Below, in pieces: positions 46,801-58,900 of a DNA stretch of 64,000 bases. Every line of letters begins with the position of its first letter. Positions within the stretch are counted from its first letter, which is position 1. A model generated the notes under the pieces. It searched no databases and had not been told where the DNA came from. It saw only the letters and a list, made by a program, of their open reading frames with translations. This stretch comes from Triatoma infestans (lineage: Eukaryota; Arthropoda; Insecta; Hemiptera; Reduviidae): positions 1 to 64,000 of the forward strand of contig JAAEAF010001972.1 in assembly GCA_011037195.1 (NCBI GenBank), read 5' to 3'. Both the position numbers and the translations under genes were made by a program.

Positions 46801-49800
46801 AATGATAACCTCAATGCCCGAAATCTAAATAATCCTAAATACCAGTCTCTAACAGACTGAATTGGTGCAGTGTGTAAGACGCTTTAAAAAAAACTTTTAG
46901 ACTTATAAGAAACCATAAACCGCGATGGTTTTAAAAAGAGATAATACTGACTAATCAGGCATGAAATGTCCCAATATACACGCTCTTAGGTTATACTGAA
47001 CAGTATGTTAACTGATTTTTCCTGTGCATTTCTGTAAGATAAGATTGTTTATCAAACATGCTGAAGATGGGAGATCTCCCGGAACCGGTCGGTGACCACA
47101 AAATAAACAAAATAGGCTATTACGGAAAAAATGCTTTGAAAAGTGTAAAACAATGCTTCTAGTTTTGTTAAACTGAACTGTGAAGATGGCTGTATGATAC
47201 GAAATCGGTCAGAACCTAGAATCTACTTCTGTAGATCGCAGGCTGTATATGTTTTAGGGTGCCAGTATAAGCATTGTTCTTTGTGGAAGATTCTTCTCGA
47301 CCGTTACTTGTATGAAGGAAAGGATTTTGAGTTTCTGCCTTTTTTAACCAAAAATTTAAAAAGCATCTATATTGGTCCAACGTTTCGACAAATATATTGT
47401 CTTTTTCAAGGCATAAAAAATAAAAAAATTTAAAACATATCCAACTTGAAAACTTACGTAAAATTTAGAACTAAAAAGTTGAGAAACACCTCAACAACAC
47501 AGAGAAAAGTGACTCAATGTGACTCAACTCACTTTTCTCTGTGTTAGTATAAAACTGAGTTAGTATAAAATTGTTAATATAAAACACATTATATTTTCTA
47601 CGAAAACACAATTTCTAAAATTTGACATTAACGCAATAATTCCTCTTGCTATGAGGAAGAGAAAGTAAAAAGGCTTGCCGGTGGGTACAGTCCTCTTCTT
47701 TCATCTAGTGTTTCTGGTTAATTCACAGACTGTTATTAGCAATAAAGATATGTCTAAAAGAATTATTTGGGTAAGGGGTACCGGACTAGAGAAGTTATAA
47801 ATAACATTTCGTATGAGATAGAAACATTGAGAAATGAATTAAACCATATTGTGATATTTTCGATTTAGGGATTAGGGTAGATAGTCTTCAGCGTTACCTG
47901 TAGCGAATATCTCAGATTTTTATTTCTATTTTATACAAAGTTTCGAGTTGATGAAGTTTTATTTTTATTGTTAATCTGAATATTTATGTTGATGCTTAGT
48001 TATCAGTAAATTACTAAATTTGAAATTTAAAGACAGCTAACCTCAACAAGTCTTGCTCCTTGCCTCAAACCAGCCATATAAGCCAAGCCCATATTCTCTA
48101 CTTGTGTAACTACCCCATCCGGTTGAACATGGAATCTATAAATTTGTTTTTAATTTTAAAGTATTATAACATATAATCAATGTTACGGAATGAAATGGAA
48201 CTGGAACAAAAAAATAAAGGACATACCCTAATTGTCCTAAAGGGTTCCTCTTCAAAGAGAACTCCTGAGCTATAGAGCCATTGGTTACAGTTCTCAATCG
48301 GACGACTACTTCCATAAGTTCATCTCTTTCACCACCTTCACGCATATGAAATGTAATACATTCACCTTGATGGAAGTAAAGTCGTAAACTGTAATAGTAA
48401 TAAGAGAAAAGTAAAAATACATAAGAAACCGTTGTATAATATGTAGTCATAATCACAAGTATGTTGTAAATAAATTTTCCACTACACTTACCTATTCGCA
48501 TTTGCCGACCAACCTAATACTGATTTACAAGAAGTAACAAAGACAATTTCTCTGGATGCTTCTTCTATAATAACAATTGAATCAGCTGAAATAGCAAGAA
48601 AAGCATCTAACTGTTGAGATAGGCCACAATCGTCCACTATAACCTGCCAGACGATAGCACCTTGTATCACCGCATCACCCGGTACGAACCTTGGACGCCA
48701 TCGTTCCGTTTTCTTTTTACTGCTAAATGATAACATTGCTGCAAAAAAAAAACTTTTTGAATGTTTCATTCTCTCTCCCCCACACTACCCCACAACATAA
48801 GGACCAAGCTTGGGGAAAATGGACATATTATTGTAAAACTGATAGTAATGTTTTAACTTTTTTTCCCCCCTCGTCCAAACACGTTAATGCCGGACAGCAT
48901 CTTCCTGGACCAACAGATTTTTCAAAATACTAAACGTTTTCTATGTTTTCAATCAAATTATCAATTTCACATATTGTTAAAAAATGATTTGATAATGGGA
49001 TTTATCTTTTTGAAATCACTACTATAAACTATAATATCCTAGTTGAAAGTATTTAATTCGAAAATCAAAGATAACTTTGCTGATTGCACTAAGATGTTAG
49101 ATGTTTATAGAGAAAATGACTATAAATTAGATAACCACGCCGATTACAAAGATCAATAAATTGTGGGCAGCCCTTAAGTGTCACCTAAAAATTTAAGTCT
49201 TTATGGATAGTATCTTGGATCCAATGACTCATATAATGAAATCCTATCTTTTGCGGCTTAAATCAAGACTAAATTAGCAGTGTGATGTCAAGAATTAAGA
49301 TAGATTGTTAGCATTTTATAAAATGATGTTAGTAATAGGCATACGAGGCATCGTTCCAGTAATGTCCTGAATAGCATAGTTGATGCTAAGAAGTAATTTA
49401 TAAGTGATTAAGAAATTGAAATTTACTTACAGAATTTTTGATTTGGTTCGACTACTGTAGCTGTGGTATAATTTGATACAAGATCTTTTAAATATTCCTG
49501 TCTAGTTCTGGTAGCCATTGTTGCAAATTTTTCACTTTGATGCGCAGCATTTTCACCATTTATAACTGTGGATCGAAAAGGTTTTATTTTTTTAAAATGA
49601 AGCAGGGAATGATATCCTCTGAAAAAATCATGTGTTCATACATAATTATTAGACAACGTTTTTACTTACTTTTGGCCAAAAGGAAATCAGCAAACGCTTT
49701 AGATTTTGGAAAAGTAGCCCCTTCTGGAATCGGAGGCCCAAATATTGGCACTTCTTTGGATCTTGCGACAGCAACTCTACAAAATTATAAAAGCGTAATA

Positions 49801-52800
49801 ATATAAATCAAACACAAAATAAAAAAATAAAACATAAAAAAAAGAAGAATAAAATTATAGAATAATTATTATAAAATTAAAACTTACGAATAACGTGTAT
49901 TTTCTGTGCATGGTGAAATCGCTCTGACCACAATGAAAACATGCTGAAATTGAGATCTTATAACTTTTGGTGTAAATGGATGAGCACCAGGTTCTTGGAA
50001 TACAATGGTCACTATATCGTTACCGATATGTCTCTTTCTTAATAACTATAAGAGAACATAAACTATTAACAAAAATGTTATATAAATTTGTAGAATAAAA
50101 AACAAAAATTAATATAAAATATTACTTCCTCTAACTATAATTCTCACAGCTCTAATTTGATTTTCTTTAAAGTTGAAATTTTCACTATAATATTTAGAGG
50201 CCATTAATATTATATAAGTAGTGGGAGCGTTACATTACATACAATATCATAACGGAGGGCGCCGCTCAATTCCTCAGAACCCCAATAAAATTAACTTTCT
50301 CGAAAACAGGTTCGAAATAAAATTATAATTCATAAATATACATTGATACATTTATAATATTTCAAATTTAAAGAAATCGCTGGAGCCATTTTCGTCAAAA
50401 TCATGAAGAAATTAATTTATAAAGCCGCATTCCCGATTAACTGATTCTAATTATATATCACATTTAACAAGATCTTTAATTTTACTTGAAAGTCTGAGGG
50501 CTCAGAATCATTACAATGCACTAAAATGGTTTTAAGAGAACAAAAAGAAAAAATGACGTCGATCCAAATCCTATGTAGTTTACAGATAACGAAGCAGATC
50601 TCACTCACTTTACAATAAATATTCTAAAAGTTAGGTTAATATATAATATATATATATTCTGGATGAAAAATGCTAAATGGAAAATTAATGGGGAACCCAT
50701 TGAGACAAGTATTTCCGGTTGATGGATTTTGACCGAAATCTTCGACGAATCGATGATAGCTAACAGAATAACAAGTTTCAGCTTCCTGTGATTTATCGTT
50801 TTTATTTTGTTTACACTCAAACGCAAATAAGATCAATTAAAAAACGTTAAAAAAGTAGTACCTAGTTAAAAAGTCAACATATTATATTAATTAATATTTG
50901 ACACGAGATTTACCTGCTGTCTGTTGTTCGGAGTAAATGGCAACATGGTTGATACATGAAACATAATCTCACAATCCTGATACTGAGAGTACACGGAATA
51001 AAGTCCTGTTGAATCAGCTGTAATAAGAGGAAATTATTAAATAACAGGCCTCGCAGGCAGATATCTTAGTTTTCCTTGAGGATATCCCAGCCTAACAAGT
51101 GACAACCCTATAGACAATGGATGCAGGGTCAGGAGAGACAGTAACTAAGGGTTTTGCAAAACCTCTGGTGCACATTCATATTCCTACATCCACATATACG
51201 AGTAATAAATAAAATGGAAACCAAGGGGCATGACAAAAGATCTTGCCACAAACTTTACAAATCTACAAGTAGTTGTAGCTATGTTTACACATTTTAGCAT
51301 GATGTAGATGGAGTGGAATACAGTAGACTTACAAATTTATTGTGTCCACCACCTGTATCTATTTGTACGGTACAGGCACAGTAATTTAAACACTAAACAA
51401 ATAGGCAGATGGCAAGGAGTTTTACTTTTTTTGCGAATACCCCTTATAGATAAGTGGAATTAGTCACTTCTTCAGGAATCTTGGCGTCCTGCTTAACAAC
51501 ACTTACAAAAATATCTCGCAACTCTCACACATGGAAGGGAATAGCTAAGTGGTTAGCGTGCTGGACTCCCACGCGGAGGATCCGGGCTCGAGTCCAGCAG
51601 TGCTCCCCTTAGATTTTTTCTTCCTAGAAGCCTCTACAGCTCACTGACCGGTATGGATAGTGTTATCTGTAACGAGAGAAACTGTCCGGAAGCGGCAGTG
51701 CACTAAGAAGGCTCTGGGCACCAATGACCATAGATGTTGACGTGCCTTAAATTAAAAAAAAAAAACTCACATACACCTAGGGGACCCACAGAGGTAGTTG
51801 ATGTGTCAAACTGCTTGGGTTTAGTGTACCCGCAAAGGCAAACTCTACCCATCAACACACACATTCACTTATATATTGACCCACATGACAGACGGCTGCA
51901 TTCTATATACAAACCCAAAGGTGTTACAATAGACCTTTCAGGTCGCAGTGGTTTTGGATTTATAGCCACTCCTTCTAGACATTTATCTATCTATTACTAC
52001 TGTGAGTAGATGGAGATATCTTCCAAATCTACTGTTACTCTGATCTATTGTTACTTCCTTGTGCTACCTTTGCTTCTATATTGTGTGTACCTGTTGCTTC
52101 TATATGGTATATTGCATGCAGAATGTATCTGAGTGAGCTAGAATTTGCCTATTTATGTTAAATCCCAATATTTTCAAATGTAGATTCTCTGTAAGGGAAT
52201 TCATGTGTAAATTAAAGTGGGTAAATATCTGTATTCTTGAAGTAAGAATAGTTATTCGAGGCCCCAAAGTGGCTGAAAAAATGGCCAGATCAATGCAGGA
52301 AATCAACAATTTCAAAAGAAATAAATCTTATATATTTTCCACCAAAAAAACCAACAATAAACTTACTCTTATTATCCAGGCCAGCTTTATACTGTTCGAA
52401 ACCTTTGAGCCGGACAGTTGTACCAATTGTATCCAAAAATTCTGTTAATGCGGGTCCAACTTCTTGATTATTGTACATTTGCTCTTCGGTGGACTGTCCA
52501 GCCTTACAGTACATTACTCCAACTTTATAATGTCTGGAAAGTCCTTGTTCATCTAATTTTAACAGTGCATCCTCGGTGGCTGCACCGCCTATGCCAAGTC
52601 GCAGGCTAATAATTTAAAAATATTTTGTTAACATGTTTAATAAAATTAGTTGAAAAAAAAGTTAATAAATCATAATATTATCTTAAAACAGTTACCAAGA
52701 TATTTGTACTTCTGGTGCTGCATATTCTAATACTTCTTTCGTATTCAACGTTTTTGATGAGCTTGTAGGTTTTAGATTTGGTATGGCGTCTTCTAAGACA

Positions 52801-55800
52801 GACCCACGTAGTGTCAACAACTATGCATCAAACACATTTCTCACATCAACAAATTGTGCATGTTTTTGTTGAGTTTTCACTATACATTTTATGTTACTAA
52901 CCTCACTAGTCCTAATTAAAAGTCTATATCTATACATATGTGTTGGAGCATTATTGCCTCCAGTTGATGTTGAGCTATTTGGTTGCTTCTCCACTCTTTC
53001 TCTTCGAATACTAATCGCTACCGGACCCAAATTATCATCCATACCAAACCAATTTTGATGTTCTACAAACATTAATTTTGTTTCTTTTAATATCTCTCCC
53101 AACCAAAAAAAAAAGGAGAAGAAAATTCTACTACTTTCTAAGTAAAATCAACAACAAAGTCAAGGCAATTTTATATAATACATATTCACAAGTCAAATGA
53201 AATTAGAGTTAAAAATATTTTGACTTGTTTGATGTGGAAGTTATCTGTTACTTCATCATTAATATACATTTATTTCTACAAGTGAGCAAACCCCATTGAA
53301 GGAATGAGACGAATATATATGCAAGTCTATTTAGGCATATGAAAATCGGAAAAATGGGAGTGTAGGGAATTTCGCTACTTAGAAATACCATTTATATTAC
53401 TAGATTTAGAAAAATGGTCATCCATTCGTAGGCGTAGTTCGCATTCTTGCCCTACGCACTTCGCTGACCATCTCGTACGGTCGTCTAATTGCAGAAATAG
53501 ATTTATATTTGAGCCGTGAAGCCAATGTGATTAAATCCATTAAATACAGAATTTAGAAAATTAATTTTATTTAATACAAGATTTTTTTTTTTTAAGGAGA
53601 TGTAGGGCAATGGCCAGTGAGTTTTTTAAAGAAAAAGAATTCTTGATTTGCTCCACGTTTCCAATACCAATGGAAAGCCCATATGTAGGAGCTCCTTAGG
53701 GTAGAAGGGCGGTGTGTATGTTGAGAATGAAGAGATGGAAAAATTTGTAATTTTTGTACCGGAATAGTAGAGCAAATAATTTTTTTTTTTTTCAACTCCT
53801 GGCCATTTGCTGGCATAAACATCTTTAATTTTAAGGCCTGACGAGAAACCATGATTTTTATAACTTGATCATAAACGTGTATAAAACATATTCTGATTCT
53901 GAGTTATCCAAATTGAAATAATTCAAATAAATAAAAATTTACCAGCACCAGTGACTGATAATAACTGCAGCATAACTTGCTGCCAACTAATATTTAAAAT
54001 ATATATATATATATTATATACTAAATAATCAATCAGAAACCTTAAAAAAAAAGACTTTCTGCCGTAGAAAAACACGAAAAACGTAACAAATAAAAAGATT
54101 ATAATTTATTTTATTAAAATTTATAAAAATCTTCAAAAAATGAACTTAATCACATTGTCTTCTCGACAACTCATTTATGTGATTAAAGAAGAGCCTAGGG
54201 TGCTTTTCGTTCGACAAATCCTTTTTTTTTTTGTTCTTGGCATAGAATTTTTTAAAACCAGGTGGCGCAATGAGTGTGAAATCAAAATATTCTTTTGAAG
54301 AATCTAACCTTGTTGGTAGAAATATTTTCTATAATAGAGAGCACCATGGTCTACTGATTCTATAGGCCTTGTAGCCTGGCCGTAAGGACACACTGGACCG
54401 TGAGTCCAATGTGATTGCCCCACTGGAAATTCTAAAACAGACAGTCCGCACGCAAGTACTGGTCTATGTGGTCGTAGTTTTCCATTCACAGATCTTGTTC
54501 CCCTCATCAGACCAATTACACGTTCTTCTTCACCGCCAAGTTCGTTCCGAAAATATGGACAGCTGCAAAGAATGAAAAAAATAAAAAAATAAAAATAAAA
54601 AAATAAAAAAATAAAAAAAACACTAGTTTGAGACCCCTTCAGTAGAACCCGATGTTTCGCCCATATTGCGCCTCTTCAGTGTCATTACTCCTTGAAAGGT
54701 AGTGGTGCTCCATTGCGACATGAGCGAAACGTCGGTTTCTAGCAGAGCACTGACGCGGTCTCAATCCGAAAACTTAAGCGTTTTTAAAAATAAAAAATTT
54801 GTGTAGGTGAATGAAATTGAATTAGAAAAATACTCCCAAATTGTTTTTATAACCTCTTTTATCACGTCTTTCAAATGTATTTAAAAAAAATTATAAACAC
54901 TTTTACACTCATTCAAATGTAACTGAAACCAACCTTTCCACAAGAGAGTTACAATTTCCATCACCATGATCTTCATCTCCAGAATCTCCTCCACCATCCG
55001 GTGTAGAAGATCTAGCGCCAAGTGTAGAAGCGGCCGACGCTCCAGTAGTAGTATTTCGTCTTTTAGACAATAAGATACTTCTGACTTTGGCAGCATATCC
55101 AAGATTCGCTGTTACCGATCGACAATCATAATGAGCGAAAGCACGCCTTCGTTGGCGTTCCTCTTCGTTTTGATGATTGGCTGTGCTAGTAGTGGTTGCT
55201 GCCACCAACATCGCCTCTTCTACACTGCCTTGTCGTTGCTGCTTACCATTGCCGTTTCCGGAACTAATATTAGTTCCGCCTCCGGTGGCACCGCTTCCGC
55301 TACCTCCTGCGCCACTTGCACCACTGCTACTACCCCAAAACCTAGTTAATTTCAGTCTAACCTTAGGACTAGTAGCTTTCTCATCTTCTATTAACGATGA
55401 CGTAGAATCTTTGTTTCCACCTGAAACACAAACATAATCCTTAATACAAGAGACACTAAAATCAGAGACATGGATAAATCTCCTTAATATTGATATTATT
55501 TCAATTTTCATTTGTGGGGACATAGACACAATGAAATAGCTCTTTAGAAATGAGAGAAGCGATAGTCAGGATGATTTACAGAACAATTCAGCACAACCTT
55601 CTAACTCAAGAGGTCTTCAAAACATTATACTGGAAAACAATATGAAAGAAATACTTCCTGTTTATGGAAATGGGAAAAAGAAAAGTAATTAGATGAAAGC
55701 TAACTACGTTTAAGTGATAACGATAATTTAATTAATAAATGAACTTCTAGATTACTTCCAATGGATGAATTTTCACCAAGACCTTCGTTTCGGATCTTTG

Positions 55801-55871
55801 ACGGAGTGTCAAATTTGAGCTTCCTGCGATTTTTCGTTTTTTGAGATATTTTATTCCAACATAAACATAAA

Positions 55872-55902
<31 letters not shown>

Positions 55903-58900
55903 ATTCTATGAAAAATATTTTCCGAAAGATACCCAAAAACATGTATTTCGATAAAAATCAAATTCGAAAAAATTTGACACATTCTAAATACTTCTTCATA
56001 TTAGCAATACGAAAATATAAGAAAAGATGGAATGCCAAACCACAGATTTGTATTATTATTTGTTTAATACTATAATAAATCATTATGTTATTTATTTATT
56101 TTGATATAAAATCTTTTAAAAACCGTTATCATCCAGTTGATATCAAACTGAGTAGGATATACGTGCTGAACAAAACCTGACAGAATCTGGAAGTGACAGG
56201 AGAACCGACATAGCTTTCACAGGATACTAGCAATGCCACTTTCAGCTATTGATTTTACATCCTAATTTTGAGTAACCCATGGAATAATCTTGTTTTCTTT
56301 AAACTAATAAATCAAAAATAACCTGATTCTGTAGGCATATACAGCTCTTACTTAAAGAAAAAAATTATAGAAAGGACTTTTAAGATTTCATTAAATCGTT
56401 GTCAAAAATGTGTACAAAGTAATGGAAGTAATTTTATTAATATACATTTTGGTGCTCGTGTATTCTATACTTCCTTGATACGGTCATTTATTTTGAAACA
56501 ACTAGTAACCACAAATCAACATAGGTATGCTGGTCATTTTGATAACAAATTTAATTCCAATTTCTAGATGATGCTAACTAAATAATTCTCTTAAAGTCCA
56601 TTAAATTCTAAAACATACCTGGTTTAGAATATTCAGCGAACATATCCATAAGCGATTCAGCGGCCGCCAACGATCTCTCACTATTTGCGATCACATCTAT
56701 AGATCCATGAGAGCCGTACTCTCTCCTGAGTACCGGCGTATTTGGTTTAAGTCCTCCACTGCTGCCACCACCGTTTCCTCCGCTGGTGCTAAGCAATATA
56801 TGTTGATCATGCATTAGCTCCAAACTGCTGTTACTCCTGTACAAGGAGTCGTGTGTTCGTCTATGGTGGCTAGAATAATGACAGTGGTCCAGCCCACCTC
56901 CACCTTGCCTAGAAAATAATAAAATAGAATAACATTTTAGAACTAAAAAATATAGTGTGAAACACTCAGTCAGGAAAGTGAAAAGAGTCGCTCGGCAACA
57001 CTCAATGCGTCGTCATTTTTTATCAACGAACAAACTCCGGCAAGATGCAGGACAAAAGTAAGATCTGTTGAAATAGAAAGTATTTGAGAAAAAGAAAAAG
57101 TTAGTGAATTTGATCGCGAGTTCAGTGAAATAAAAATAATATTTTGAAATGTAAATTGGTTCTCTGATTTTGATTATTTATTTAGTCCCGCAACTCGAGA
57201 AAAACTAAAGGCAGAAAGAAGTAGTGGGGCTTATCTTTGTTTACAAGTAAAAACATATTTGTTGTTAATTTAATTGATTTGCCAAATAACTGGATTTTGT
57301 AGAAATTAAATTTAAAAATTAGGTATTTATTTTGGGAACTGTTTATTTCAAACCTTCAGTTAATTTTTAACAATTATTTTTGAAAAATTTGTATTCTGTA
57401 CTTCTAAAACTCTTATTATAAAATTCTGAATGGGGCTTGCCCCCTCAGACAATAAATAAATAATTGAATAATCAGACAGACACTAATTGATCAATTTACT
57501 TGGAACTTGAAATATTTTGTACCTTTAATCATCATTCGTAGGAATTAGTGTCGCCGCCTTCGATACTGTCTATAACATTAAAATGTTATTTTAAGAAAGA
57601 AAATTACCGTCGCCCAGGGACTGCATAAATCAATTTAAAAATGTTTTAATCGAAACTAAATCAGAAGGCCGTAGTGCATTGACCCCATCCCCAAAGAAAA
57701 ACCTCAATCTCTAGGTTTAAAGAAGGTCAGTACATTCTTTACAAGAAAATACTGTTCAATATAGTTGCAATAAATAGCACATCGGAGCTTCCTGCAATTT
57801 TTCGTTTTTCAATAAATTACTCTGTGTCCGCAAGCATGCGCAAAACACACACCCACATACAAAAAATACTTCCGCTAAAATCATTCCTTTCGTAAAATAA
57901 ATATGTATTTCCAATGTAAACTCACCTTTGTAAATTAGGCAGGTCATAATATTTCCACTTTTAGAAACAAGAATAAATATAGATTATTATTATTTTTTTT
58001 TCATTTATTTGAAAATTCACAACTGCTGGTACGCTTGCGTAACCAGCAACAAGTAAATGAGATGACTTACAATAACGGGAATGGAGAAATCACCCAGTGG
58101 TGACCCTCCACATTATTTCGCTGCGCACTTATAAGAGATCACGAGGCTACTGCCGCCTCAGACGTCGAGGAGGATAATCTGGAATGACTGCTGAGGAAAG
58201 TTGGTGAATTAATGGATTGTGATGATGTGCGAGACGGGTGTGAAATTTGCGGTAACGTATTTGGACCAGGTCACTTATAAATGGAATCTGGAATCGGAAT
58301 GTATTGTCAGGTTAGATACGTAAAACGGAGCATTGGTTATACTGTATTTTGGATTGTAGGGTTTGGAGGCGGTGGATGTTGGAACACTTGGTTGAGCCCC
58401 ATAACTCGAGTCCGTAAGTCCAAATTGGTTTTAATAGGAGATTGTAGGTAAGTAATTTGTTGTTTAAAGTTAGTTTTGAGCGTATCAGTAGTCTCTTGAG
58501 TAGGCTGTAACCTTTTTTTACTTCGTTTCGTTTCAGTCTTGTATGTGGGTTCCATATCAGGCGTTTTTTTCCTATATCGAGTCCTAGATATTTAATTGTA
58601 TGAACTGGGGGACAAATGGCACGTCTTAGAGTGAATGTTATATTTTTGGACGTTAACCTTCATTCTCCATCTGCAAAACCATTTCTCTAGGGATTGCAAA
58701 TGTTGCTGAAGGTTACGTTGCTTAGGACAGGATCGGGATGTGGGGAAAGAATGGCTGTGTCATCTGCAAAGGTAAAGATATGAGTGTTCGGATTGGTTGG
58801 AATATCGGCAGTGAAAAGAATTATTGTGAATATTGGAATATTGTGAAAAGAATGGGAGCAAGGGTCTTCCCTGTGGTACACCAGCTACTAATAGGTAATA

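Noticed and set aside
55131..55437. Plus-strand frames rich in Ser, Ala and Pro opposite SIPA1L exon 3
   Set aside because: Antisense shadow of the Gly/Ser-rich exon. The minus-strand exon joins in phase with its neighbours.
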